Shown one piece after another: positions 1-6,977 of a stretch of 45,339 nt of DNA; the first letter of the stretch is position 1, and each line of letters begins with the position of its first letter. The notes below the pieces were generated by a model. The model was not told the origin of the DNA, made no database searches, and was given only the letters and a program-made list of their open reading frames with translations. A program made the translations under genes and the position numbers. Source of the stretch: Mariprofundus ferrooxydans PV-1 (GTDB lineage Bacteria > Pseudomonadota > Zetaproteobacteria > Mariprofundales > Mariprofundaceae); NCBI RefSeq assembly GCF_000153765.1, contig NZ_DS022295.1, positions 453,095-498,433 of the forward strand. The letters run 5' to 3'.

Positions 1-74
1 GATCGATCCGTCAGTTGGATCATCTCCCCTTCGCCAAAGCGGAGAATCATCTCGCTACGAGTGATATACATCAT
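1..74 (-). CDS. Mu gp36-like protein (DUF1320), 5' fragment
   Basis: The first 24 codons are visible and the rest lies outside the window. The N-terminus, Met-Met-Tyr-Ile-Thr-Arg-Ser-Glu-Met-Ile-Leu-Arg-Phe-Gly, resembles the DUF1320 / Mu gp36 family, a head-to-tail region protein. It begins 1 nt after the gp35 stop codon, the expected Mu order. Position 71 is an alternative Met start. The ribosome site is weak, suggesting coupling to gp35 translation. The identification rests on a short peptide plus synteny. Confidence 0.6.
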   Translation of the reverse strand, partial: MMYITRSEMILRFGEGEMIQLTDR

Positions 75-75
75 G

Positions 76-357
76 TTATGCAGCGCCTGCTACGGTTGTT
101 TCTGTTACGGCCAGCTTCGGCTCCGCCTTCAGGGCGGCAATCTGCTCATCGCTCAGGTCAGAAAGCTTGATGATGGTTTCCTTGCTGCCGAACGCATGCC
201 CGGCACGACGAAAACCCTCAACACTCGACGTGATACTCAGAGCCGGCGCTTTTTTGCCAGCTTTTTCAGCAGCAGCTTTTTCAGCATCAGCCTTTTCAGC
301 ATCAGCCTTTTCAGCAGCGGACTTTTCAGCAGGTGAATCGGTTTTATTTGCAGTCAT
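76..357 (-). CDS. Mu gp35-like virion-region protein (FluMu HI1506-type domain)
   Basis: A 93-residue protein. Residues about 7-33 are a low-complexity run of Ala-Glu-Lys/Ala-Asp-Ala-Glu-Lys repeats, likely a charged helix. The rest (residues 42-85, with Gly-Phe-Arg-Arg-Ala-Gly) looks like the small domain of FluMu HI1506 / Mu gp35. It follows the major capsid gene as in Mu and has a clear AAGGAG ribosome site upstream of the ATG at 357. The molecular role of gp35 is not established; it may be a minor head protein. The number of repeats could vary between related phages. Confidence 0.7.
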   Translation of the reverse strand: MTANKTDSPAEKSAAEKADAEKADAEKAAAEKAGKKAPALSITSSVEGFRRAGHAFGSKETIIKLSDLSDEQIAALKAEPKLAVTETTVAGAA

Positions 358-400
358 AAAATGCTCCTTAAATGGTTTTTACGGTTGCCTTAAGGCATAG

Positions 401-426
401 GAAAACGGGGCGGCCGAAGCCGCCCC
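401..426 (-). terminator. Rho-independent terminator after the capsid gene
   Basis: On the minus strand an 8 bp perfect GC stem (407-414 with 419-426) is closed by a UUCG tetraloop and followed by GTTTTCC. It lies just downstream of the major capsid stop codon, so it probably attenuates the head operon before gp35. Confidence 0.8.
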
Positions 427-435
427 GACCCCTCC

Positions 436-1497
436 TTAAGCCACAGTTCCGTCGCTACCCCAGGCGAGCTGCCAGAAGCCGTAGCCTGCTGCGGCGCGCG
501 CCTCTGCACCGAAGTTGAACTCAGCACGGTTGAACACGTTGTCAGCCATCGGATCAATCTGCTGTACGAAGACAGGCGCTTTGCGGTTCTGGTAGATGAA
601 CGGCCGCACAGGCTTACTGGTATCCAGCAGGAACCAGGCTGTATCACTGGTCAGCCAGTCACCGACTACCACTTCAACCGTGCCCCTGTACGGATTCTGC
701 TTGCCATCCTCCAGGCGCTCGTTGTTGGCCAGCACATTAGCCGTATCTTCCAGAGCCGGTGGAACCAGTAGCACTTTCGGGCGCACGCCCAGTGGACGTC
801 CCTCATCATCCTTGAACTTGCGCATGGTCGTGCGGGCTACACCCAGCGATGCCTGGGCAGCAGCCAGTGTGGCGCAGGAGAGCTTCTTCGTGCCCTTATT
901 GCTCACGCTTGCCGGCAGACCTGTAGCCGGATCATTCACCGGGTGATCGATATCGAAGAAGTATTGCCCGTCGTAGCAGAGTGCTGTGAAAGCAGCATTC
1001 ACTGCTTCATACACCAGCTCGTCGGGGAGCTGTGCCGATGAATAGGCGGCCATCTGCGCCTGCGGGTTGTATATGCCCAGGTTATCATCTTCGATATCGT
1101 TGCGTTTTACTACCACCGTCGCCTCGAAATCATCGTTGACGATCGCATACTTGAAGGCTTCGAAGTTATTTATGAACTTTTCGCCAACCCATTTGCGCAT
1201 CTTGGGAAACATCGACAGCCAGGCGTAATCATTCTTGCTGCCGGTTGAAGGGACCTCCATTGCAATTTTCTGCCAGGTTGTCTCGGCACCGGTGAATGCA
1301 TTATTGAACAGTGTCTTCAGGTTGGTGAAAATGACATCAAGGGAATCCTTGTTGACCAGCAAGCCGCCGAAGGCCATGCCTGCGACGTTTTCCGGCGTGA
1401 TCAGCGTTGCGGCATGTGCCGGCTCACCGACAAACCAGCAGCAGGCGATGATGGCAAATACAGACATCGCACCTATGGTTCTGAGAATATGTTTCAT
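436..1497 (-). CDS. Mu gpT-like major capsid protein with apparent signal peptide
   Basis: A 353-residue Mu-like major head subunit. The body from about residue 33 (Ile-Thr-Pro-Glu-Asn-Val) matches the gpT pattern, including a central Asp-Ile-Asp-His-Pro-Val segment and a C-terminal Gly-Phe-Trp-Gln-Leu stretch. Oddly, residues 1-30 look like a Sec signal peptide: Lys-His-Ile-Leu-Arg, a hydrophobic stretch (about 9-23) and a Pro-Ala-His-Ala-Ala cleavage-like site. The ATG at 1497 has a GAGG ribosome site about 10 nt upstream. No in-frame ATG, GTG or TTG lies near residue 31; only a CTG codon (Leu32) does. It follows the decoration gene and precedes a strong terminator. The capsid call is firm; export of it would be unexpected. 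Confidence 0.9.
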   Translation of the reverse strand: MKHILRTIGAMSVFAIIACCWFVGEPAHAATLITPENVAGMAFGGLLVNKDSLDVIFTNLKTLFNNAFTGAETTWQKIAMEVPSTGSKNDYAWLSMFPKMRKWVGEKFINNFEAFKYAIVNDDFEATVVVKRNDIEDDNLGIYNPQAQMAAYSSAQLPDELVYEAVNAAFTALCYDGQYFFDIDHPVNDPATGLPASVSNKGTKKLSCATLAAAQASLGVARTTMRKFKDDEGRPLGVRPKVLLVPPALEDTANVLANNERLEDGKQNPYRGTVEVVVGDWLTSDTAWFLLDTSKPVRPFIYQNRKAPVFVQQIDPMADNVFNRAEFNFGAEARAAAGYGFWQLAWGSDGTVA

Positions 1498-1532
1498 GAT
1501 TTTATTACCTCGCTTTGTATGTAGTGGTTTGT

Positions 1533-1934
1533 TTATTCGACCCAGACGCCGTCTGTGTCGATGCCGATGACAGTGCCGGCGGCGGAGAGCGTGCCCGTGC
1601 CATTGGTTGCTGCGACCGTCTGGTCATCCTCGATGTAGCAGGCCTTGCCGAGGCTCGCCTGGGTGACGGCATCCGTTGCCGAGTTGGCGAACTTGAATGC
1701 CTTCTTGCGGCGGACCTTTACGGTTACGGCGCCATCGGCACCCAGCGTATTATCCACGGCCTCTTCGGCGCGGCCGAGGTAGGTCAGGGTGGTGGCAGCT
1801 GCACCAGGCGTAGCAAAGCCGGTAGCATTGGCAGCTACAAGCGAGCCGGACTTGATGGCAACGCCTGTTGCGACAGGGGGCTCAATAAGATCCCCGTCGC
1901 GCATGGGAGTATTACGATCTGCTGTCAGAGCCAT
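1533..1934 (-). CDS. Mu gp33-like head decoration / structural cement protein
   Basis: A 133-residue Ala-, Gly-, Thr- and Val-rich protein between the protease/scaffold and capsid genes, the place of a DUF2190-type capsid cement protein in Mu-like phages. Near the N-terminus it has a Asp-Gly-Asp-Leu-Ile motif followed by short beta-strand-like stretches, as expected of a trimeric decoration fold. The ATG at 1934 is preceded by AGGAGG, which overlaps the 3' end of the protease gene, so the two are translationally linked. Assignment rests on composition, size and gene order. Confidence 0.7.
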   Translation of the reverse strand: MALTADRNTPMRDGDLIEPPVATGVAIKSGSLVAANATGFATPGAAATTLTYLGRAEEAVDNTLGADGAVTVKVRRKKAFKFANSATDAVTQASLGKACYIEDDQTVAATNGTGTLSAAGTVIGIDTDGVWVE

Positions 1935-1937
1935 TGG

Positions 1938-2447
1938 TTATACCTCCTTGGCCTTGTTCTTTTGATAATCTTCAGGACTCACGCCCATCTGCCTGCACAC
2001 GGCCAGCTCGGTTTCGCTAAGCGCGTCGGCCTCTGCACCCGCAGGCTTCTTGCCGCCTGTCTGACTTCCCTTGAGTGCAGCCAGGCCGGTGGCCTCATCC
2101 AGGTACTGTTTGAGCGCAGCGACATCGGATTCGCCTAGCTTGCGCGCCCACGCCTCCTGATTTGGCAGCAGCTTGCCGTCGGCCAGGCCGGCGGTAACAA
2201 GCACATTCACCTCAGCGTTATGGTCCTTCTGCTTCAGTGCAACCAGCTCATCTTTGGTCTGGTTGTAGGTTTCGATGTCGATGTGCCTGGCCGGATTGAA
2301 TTGCGTGGCTTTAAGCGCAGCGATCGTCTGCCCCTGTGTGTCGGCGGTGGCTGCCTGCTGCTTCAGCGCAGCGATAGCGGTTTTGATATCGCCATCGCTT
2401 GCATCGGCAGACAGGCCCAGCGCCGCAATGAGTTCTTCGCGGTTCAT
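1938..2447 (-). CDS. Nested in-frame scaffold protein (Mu gpZ-like)
   Basis: Inside the protease gene an in-frame ATG at 2447 is preceded by AGGAGG at 8 nt spacing, the best ribosome site in the gene. Translation from here gives a 169-residue protein equal to the protease C-terminus (starting Met-Asn-Arg-Glu-Glu-Leu). It is rich in Lys, Gln, Ala and Glu and predicted to be largely helical, as expected for a capsid scaffold. In Mu, gene Z lies in the same way within gene I. The separate product is an inference from the ribosome site and this precedent. Confidence 0.75.
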   Translation of the reverse strand: MNREELIAALGLSADASDGDIKTAIAALKQQAATADTQGQTIAALKATQFNPARHIDIETYNQTKDELVALKQKDHNAEVNVLVTAGLADGKLLPNQEAWARKLGESDVAALKQYLDEATGLAALKGSQTGGKKPAGAEADALSETELAVCRQMGVSPEDYQKNKAKEV

Positions 2448-2978
2448 AAGGTTTTCCTCCTGTGTTGTGTCGCTCTGAAATTTCGCAGCTGCGAGTGATA
2501 CGACTTCATCCATGCCATCAATGGCCGGTGTGTTGGTGAGGGCTGCATGCATAAAGCCGAGCACCTCGCCCGTTCCTTTGCGATACGGCAGAACGGGCGA
2601 TAGAAAGCCGTATTCGCGGTCATCAATGAATTTCTTTGCCCGATCGGTCCAGTCCACATCGGTGGCAAAAAGGCCTTCGCCTTCACGCCATTCCATTTGT
2701 GTGAATTTGGCGGCGCGCGGAGCCGGCTGGCCGTTTTTTTCGGACAGCAGTGTCTGATGTTCGTAATCGATAATGTAGGGGGTTTTGCGTATGGCGGCCT
2801 GAGCAATAATTACCTGTGCGATCGCGCCATCGATATACCAGGAATCGGCATCAAACGGACGTCCATCGAGCGCCCGAAAGTGGCCGGCAGGCGTAAGCTG
2901 TACCTCGCTGGATGCGCTGCTAATTTCAAATGAACAAACCGCAATCTGCGGCTTGTTTGATTTTCTCTTGGTTCGCAT
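1938..2978 (-). CDS. Mu gpI-like prohead protease with C-terminal scaffold
   Basis: A 346-residue protein of the Mu I (gp32) family. Residues about 12-170 form the protease part, with Ile-Asp-Tyr-Glu-His-Gln near residue 70 and Tyr-Gly-Phe-Leu-Ser-Pro near 123; both are conserved in this family. The remainder is the helical scaffold, also made from an internal start. It cleaves scaffold and possibly capsid during head maturation. No good ribosome site precedes the ATG at 2978, in contrast to the strong internal one, which would favour scaffold over protease, the ratio capsids need. The gene opens the head operon after a 255 bp leader. Confidence 0.88.
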   Translation of the reverse strand: MRTKRKSNKPQIAVCSFEISSASSEVQLTPAGHFRALDGRPFDADSWYIDGAIAQVIIAQAAIRKTPYIIDYEHQTLLSEKNGQPAPRAAKFTQMEWREGEGLFATDVDWTDRAKKFIDDREYGFLSPVLPYRKGTGEVLGFMHAALTNTPAIDGMDEVVSLAAAKFQSDTTQEENLMNREELIAALGLSADASDGDIKTAIAALKQQAATADTQGQTIAALKATQFNPARHIDIETYNQTKDELVALKQKDHNAEVNVLVTAGLADGKLLPNQEAWARKLGESDVAALKQYLDEATGLAALKGSQTGGKKPAGAEADALSETELAVCRQMGVSPEDYQKNKAKEV

Positions 2979-3007
2979 GCCGCAATGATGGGGCGGCGGG
3001 AGGGGGA

Positions 3008-3030
3008 GTTAAGGCGGAAGGGCTTCCGCG
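3008..3030. repeat. 23 bp palindromic element, copy 1 (head operon leader)
   Basis: A GTTAAGGCGGAAG...CTTCCGCG element with 7 bp inverted arms (GCGGAAG / CTTCCGC) around 2 nt. It is identical to 11,754-11,776 except for one spacer base. It sits 30 bp upstream of the protease start. A regulator-binding site or RNA hairpin common to two late operons is plausible. No T-run follows, so it is not an ordinary terminator. Confidence 0.7.
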
Positions 3031-3188
3031 TCACCCTTTCGGATATCGGAAGCGGGCTCACTCTGGCACCGGTGTAGTGAAAAAGCAAAACCGGCAGCAT
3101 ACGTGCGCACGCGCAATCGCGCACAGCCCGTTTAAGACCCGTTTAAAAATCGTCGGAGCGGTAAAGCCATTGGCTAGGCAGCAGAGCG

Positions 3189-3216
3189 ACTATAAAAACG
3201 CCTTAGAATCGATTCT
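3189..3216 (-). promoter_or_regulatory. Candidate activator-dependent late promoter
   Basis: The 255 bp between gpG and the protease gene holds no gene. Near its upstream end a perfect 12 bp palindrome AGAATCGATTCT (3205-3216) is followed, on the minus strand, by a TATAGT -10-like box (complement of 3189-3194) with no consensus -35. A palindrome over the -35 position is how Mu-family activators (Mor/C) engage their promoters. The leader further contains a tandem CCCGTTTAA repeat near 3,128-3,146 and the 23 bp element. Confidence 0.35.
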
Positions 3217-3233
3217 GTGCGCTCGCGCCATGA

Positions 3234-3707
3234 TCAGGATATCACGCCGCTCAGATAGTGACTGACGATACCAATGATCGCTTGCTCATCGTCGGCACTG
3301 ATGCCGAGGAAGGGGCGGGCGGGGATGGTCTTGCCGGGTATCGCGCTATTGGCTGCGGTCTCGCCGCCAAACTGCTGCATGGCAGCATAGATCCGATCAC
3401 TGCCGAATGCCAATCCGTTATGATCGGCATTATAACGCATAAACCCCATCAGGTCGCCTTCACCGATCAGTATCTTGTCGGCATTCTTTTTCTTCCGCGC
3501 CTTGGTTGCATCAGTCAGCTCAGCCCAGGGGTTCCCGTCCGGATCCACCTGGTCGGCAAAATGCTGCTGGGTAGACTCCAACAGATGCTCGCCGATATCG
3601 ATAAATGCCGGCTCCAGATCACCTGTAGCCTTCTGCAGCCGCTCCAGCGCTTCCGTGATAGCCTTGTCATCATACTCGATAGATATTATCTCACTTGCAC
3701 CAGCCAT
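3234..3707 (-). CDS. Mu gpG-like virion morphogenesis protein
   Basis: A 157-residue member of the phage virion morphogenesis family (Mu gpG), a tail-completion protein needed to join or finish tails. Recognisable features are the N-terminal helix with Ala-Leu-Glu-Arg-Leu, the central Asp-Gly-Asn-Pro-Trp motif after an amphipathic helix, and C-terminal Ile-Pro-Ala-Arg-Pro-Phe-Leu-Gly. It follows the MuF gene by 103 bp, in which I see no coding frame. The ATG at 3707 has only a weak AGG upstream. The stop codon is followed by the head-operon leader. Confidence 0.88.
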   Translation of the reverse strand: MAGASEIISIEYDDKAITEALERLQKATGDLEPAFIDIGEHLLESTQQHFADQVDPDGNPWAELTDATKARKKKNADKILIGEGDLMGFMRYNADHNGLAFGSDRIYAAMQQFGGETAANSAIPGKTIPARPFLGISADDEQAIIGIVSHYLSGVIS

Positions 3708-3810
3708 CAGGTTAGCCTATGATTCCCACTGCACGTCTGCAACCGGGTGGTCTCCGCGACCCAGCAACGGGAAACAGACATTAGAAGGCTGCGCCGGAGC
3801 GTGGCCTTCT

Positions 3811-5094
3811 TCATTTTTCCCCGCGCTTGTACAGCCGGATGCCGCGCCTGTTCAGAGTAATCTTGTTATCCCATTCATCGAACTGCTTTTGATCGGACTG
3901 ATAGGACGATACACCGTTCCAGCCATCTTTATCGTACTCGAACACACTCCAGGCTGCCTGCCGTTCTCCATTAATGGTATGTCGGGAGAGATAAACGCGC
4001 CGGGCAACCGTGCGCTTTGTGGCCCGATGGTATTCCATGAAGGCCCATATTTCATCAGGATCCCGCACGGTATCGGCCAGCAGTAGCAGGTAGCGATCAC
4101 GATCGCGGCGCATTTTCCATGCGCCGGTATGATCCTTGAACAGATCATCGGAGATCACCATTGATTCGCCGGCAACATCAGTGAACACCACCGGCTTGCC
4201 GATATCGGCTTTGAACGCCTGCAGGAATGCGCTGGCATAGGCCTCTTCCTTACCGGCCGGCATCGGCGGCAGCAGCTTCTTTGCCGGGAACGGGCGTGGA
4301 TCCGGCATCAGATCGTGAGACGCACGATCGGGGATGATGCGGAAATGGGCATCGCGCTTGTTAAACGGCGATGGTGCATCCATTTTTTCCGCCGGCACAT
4401 GGGCATGCATCCAGGCCGAACGGCCGGGCGCATAGGCGAAGCCGGGGCCAATACCTTTCGGCACGCTAACCGTGCGCGGGTTGGGGCCGCGCGTGCCGAT
4501 TGTTTTCTGCTCCATTTCGATCTTCGGCGACTGCGATGGTGTAAGCCCTTTGGCTGCCATACGCTGCTTGCTCAGGCCGGTGACCCAGCATTTGCAGCCG
4601 AAATCGTTGGGCGGGTAGTGGGTGAGCCAGAATGGATCATCCTTAGGCAGGATCAGCCCATCCCAGTCGACATGCTGCTTCCGTGGATCTTCGGAGGCAG
4701 GCGAATGGTGATATTGCCAGTACTCCAGCTTTTGCAGCTGCTCGAAGCGGCCGGCAGCATAGCTGGTGCGCAAGTTGGTTTGATAGATCACCTTGGTGCG
4801 CCAGGCGCGGCCGGCCTTTGTGCCTTCACCGGTCCAGCCGGTCCAGCCGCGCTCGGCCACAATGCGATCGAAATCCTTGCGGAACTCATGCAGCGTAGTG
4901 CCGTTCTCAATCGCCTTTTGCACCGCGCCCTGCATATCGGTGACCAGATCCATGCGCGTGGCGCCAGCAACAACGAAGGCATGATCGTGCTCGCCGTGCA
5001 TGATATCGGTCCAGGAGCGCGACGGCATGGCCAGCTTCTTTCTGAAGAAGGCAATCTGCGCATCGAACGGCAGCGAGCCGTATTTAACGGCCAT
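3811..5094 (-). CDS. MuF-like head morphogenesis protein fused to a PBECR2-type nuclease domain
   Basis: A 427-residue protein. Residues about 55-190 form the MuF (Mu gp30) minor head domain, with Tyr-Gln-Thr-Asn-Leu-Arg-Thr, His-Val-Asp-Trp-Asp-Gly and a Cys-Lys-Cys pair (167, 169) near its end. A Pro-rich linker leads to a C-terminal domain (about 295-424) resembling PBECR2, a phage-linked fold related to Barnase/EndoU/ColicinE5/RelE nucleases: Pro-Val-Val-Phe-Thr-Asp, Asp-Arg-Tyr-Leu-Leu-Leu-Leu-Ala-Asp, Pro-Asp-Glu-Ile-Trp and a terminal Arg-Arg-Gly-Ile-Arg-Leu-Tyr. MuF proteins are packaged in the head and such fusions are thought to be ejected effectors. No immunity gene is evident beside it; the preceding gene encodes a 52-residue membrane peptide. 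The fusion is recognised from motifs, not a profile search. Confidence 0.87.
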   Translation of the reverse strand: MAVKYGSLPFDAQIAFFRKKLAMPSRSWTDIMHGEHDHAFVVAGATRMDLVTDMQGAVQKAIENGTTLHEFRKDFDRIVAERGWTGWTGEGTKAGRAWRTKVIYQTNLRTSYAAGRFEQLQKLEYWQYHHSPASEDPRKQHVDWDGLILPKDDPFWLTHYPPNDFGCKCWVTGLSKQRMAAKGLTPSQSPKIEMEQKTIGTRGPNPRTVSVPKGIGPGFAYAPGRSAWMHAHVPAEKMDAPSPFNKRDAHFRIIPDRASHDLMPDPRPFPAKKLLPPMPAGKEEAYASAFLQAFKADIGKPVVFTDVAGESMVISDDLFKDHTGAWKMRRDRDRYLLLLADTVRDPDEIWAFMEYHRATKRTVARRVYLSRHTINGERQAAWSVFEYDKDGWNGVSSYQSDQKQFDEWDNKITLNRRGIRLYKRGEK

Positions 5095-5178
5095 AGTCAG
5101 AACCTTTCACCGGCCTCTCCTGCGCATCCTGCGCGCGAGGCATTTGGGCTCCTGCCCGGCACCCGGTCGCAGAGTAAA

Positions 5179-5337
5179 TCATCTTTTATCGCGGTCCATC
5201 AAGTGAGCCAGCAATAGGAATACAGCTACATTGGCATCACTAACCAGCAACCAGTGCCAGTCTGAATTGTGGCCAAGCGCAGATAAGATAGTGCATGAAA
5301 TGCAGATCAATAATGATGCAATATAGTTATTCTTCAT
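5179..5337 (-). CDS. Small membrane protein between portal and MuF genes
   Basis: A 52-residue protein not otherwise recognised. The ATG at 5337 has a strong GGAGG ribosome site. Two hydrophobic segments, about residues 6-21 (Ile-Ala-Ser-Leu-Leu-Ile-Cys) and 29-45 (Trp-Leu-Leu-Val, Val-Phe-Leu-Leu-Leu-Ala), are joined by a polar His-Asn-Ser-Asp-Trp-His turn. The tail is charged (Asp-Arg-Asp-Lys-Arg). It lies between portal and MuF, which are adjacent in Mu, so it is an insertion relative to Mu. Its ribosome site falls within or next to the 29 bp repeat shared with host DNA. An exclusion or immunity role is possible but unproven. Confidence 0.65.
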   Translation of the reverse strand: MKNNYIASLLICISCTILSALGHNSDWHWLLVSDANVAVFLLLAHLMDRDKR

Positions 5338-5342
5338 GCCTT

Positions 5343-5371
5343 CCTCCGTGTCCTTCGTGTACTCTGTGGTG
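5343..5371. repeat. 29 bp dispersed repeat, prophage copy
   Basis: Matches 31,232-31,260 upstream of hemE at 27 of 29 positions. Read on the minus strand it begins CACCACAGAG and ends GGAGG, and here it supplies the ribosome site of the 52-residue membrane protein. Repeats of the CACCACAGAGGACAC type occur in many proteobacterial genomes (general recollection, not checked). Confidence 0.8.
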
Positions 5372-5390
5372 CGAGTTCTGTGGTGTGTGC

Positions 5391-6977
5391 CTATTGCCCC
5401 TGGCTTACTTCGTACTGGCCTTCCAGGTTGGCTGTGGCGAATGCCTTATCCATCAGCTCGGTGAGGGCAGACGTGTCCATTGTGCCGAGCAGCTCCGGCA
5501 GCCGATCGGCGAACTCGGAGAGATCAGCACACTCATCCATCAGCGATCGTGCCTGATTCACCATCGCATCGGTAATCGGTTCGGCTTCACGCGCCAGCTG
5601 CTCGGCCAACCTGTCTGATGTATCGGGTGATGCCGAAGCCTCGGCAAATGAAGCTGTCGGAGTGGATACCTTCAGCGCAGCAGATCCGGATGAAGGCGGC
5701 GTGGCTGGCTTATCCGCGCGCATCAATACCGGCTGGCCTTCTTCCGGGATAGGAATACCAAGCTTCTCATTCGGATAGTTCCGTGGCACCTGCACACCGG
5801 CGCCGACAAGCCTATCCAGCGCTTTGGAGAACGGCTCCATATCTTCAGTTTCTGTTGTATCAAAGGCGAAGCGATACATGCGCCGGCTGTTCTCAACCCG
5901 GATGCCATTAAGCACGGCATACGGGAATACCATATCCCTTGTCAGTGTGCCGGCAATCTGCCTGGCATCGCTGATAAGCAGATCATGACGCACCTCGTTG
6001 TGTACATCACCGAGGTTTGAGCCCAAGCCCGTGCTCTGTGCACTGGTTGTAAGTGTGCCTCCAAGAATGGCCTTGGATTGGGTTCCCTCGCACCAGTCCA
6101 TCATGCACTTGTATGGATCGGCAGCACCCTTGGCGGCTTCGGTGAAATCAATGGCCATGCCATCGGGTATGATGCCGGCAGCTGCATGCCCGATCTGGGT
6201 AACGGCGCGCAGCAGTGTCATTTTATCGTCCTGTGTTGCGCCGGATGGATATTTGCCCAGGCGCAGCGGCAGGCCGTAGATCTCCAGAAATTCGGCCAGA
6301 TCGCGCACACTGAAATTCTTGAACAGGTATGGCCATGCAAGAATGCGGAACAGGCCGGCGCGTGCAATGTACCCGGACTTGGCCTTGTGCACATGCTGAA
6401 TCCAGCTAAACGGTTGCAACTCTTCACCCATACTGCTCATGCCGCGCAGACGCAGCTCATTGAGATCATAAGGGTTGAGCATGAACCATTCGGGCGGCCG
6501 GTGGGTTATCTCATTGAGCATCCACTCACGGCCCGCATTCTCCCACTCATATTCCAGGTGGCTGAACCCCTTGCCAATGGCATCGGCCATATCGAACAGC
6601 ACATCCTCGAAGTTTTCTATATCCTGGATCATTTCGGTAAGTCGCTCGGCATTGGCCTGTTCTGCAGCCGTGGCGCCACGCGGCGGCTTGATACACCAGT
6701 CAAGCCCCAGAATGGCGCGTTTCCGCTTGGATAGCTCAGCGAAAATATGGCCGTCCTTCTCCTCCATATCCTCAAACAGTTCGCACTGAGACCGGATATT
6801 GCCATGCTCGGCCTCTTGCAGAATGGCAGCCAGCCTGCCTGGCGTTAGCCCGCGCGACGGATGGCTGGAAAACTCACGATATAGCGAACCGACCAGGGCG
6901 TCCTGTCGCCTAGTTTGCTCTTCCTGCAGGGCAGCCATATCCACTTCATTGCCGCGATGATCGTATAGTTTCACCAT
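5391..6977 (-). CDS. Mu gp29-like portal protein (DUF935)
   Basis: A 528-residue portal protein of the DUF935 family, close to Mu gp29 in size. It forms the ring at the head vertex through which DNA is packaged and to which the tail joins. Visible family segments are Arg-Gly-Leu-Thr-Pro-Gly-Arg-Leu-Ala near residue 43, Lys-Arg-Lys-Arg-Ala-Ile-Leu-Gly-Leu-Asp-Trp near 82, Gly-Phe-Ser-His-Leu-Glu-Tyr-Glu-Trp near 152, and Tyr-Gly-Leu-Pro-Leu-Arg-Leu-Gly-Lys-Tyr near 234. The C-terminal 100 residues are Ala/Ser/Thr-rich and variable. The start overlaps the end of the terminase gene by 7 bp. Confidence 0.94.
   Translation of the reverse strand: MVKLYDHRGNEVDMAALQEEQTRRQDALVGSLYREFSSHPSRGLTPGRLAAILQEAEHGNIRSQCELFEDMEEKDGHIFAELSKRKRAILGLDWCIKPPRGATAAEQANAERLTEMIQDIENFEDVLFDMADAIGKGFSHLEYEWENAGREWMLNEITHRPPEWFMLNPYDLNELRLRGMSSMGEELQPFSWIQHVHKAKSGYIARAGLFRILAWPYLFKNFSVRDLAEFLEIYGLPLRLGKYPSGATQDDKMTLLRAVTQIGHAAAGIIPDGMAIDFTEAAKGAADPYKCMMDWCEGTQSKAILGGTLTTSAQSTGLGSNLGDVHNEVRHDLLISDARQIAGTLTRDMVFPYAVLNGIRVENSRRMYRFAFDTTETEDMEPFSKALDRLVGAGVQVPRNYPNEKLGIPIPEEGQPVLMRADKPATPPSSGSAALKVSTPTASFAEASASPDTSDRLAEQLAREAEPITDAMVNQARSLMDECADLSEFADRLPELLGTMDTSALTELMDKAFATANLEGQYEVSQGQ

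Noticed and set aside
5084-5182. 33-codon frame overlapping the 52-residue protein stop by ATGA and ending inside the MuF gene
   Set aside because: It has no visible ribosome site of its own and lacks similarity to the other minicistrons; the coupling may be chance.
4315-5217. 300-codon plus-strand frame opposite the MuF gene
   Set aside because: It is an antisense shadow of a high-GC gene with clear family motifs on the minus strand.
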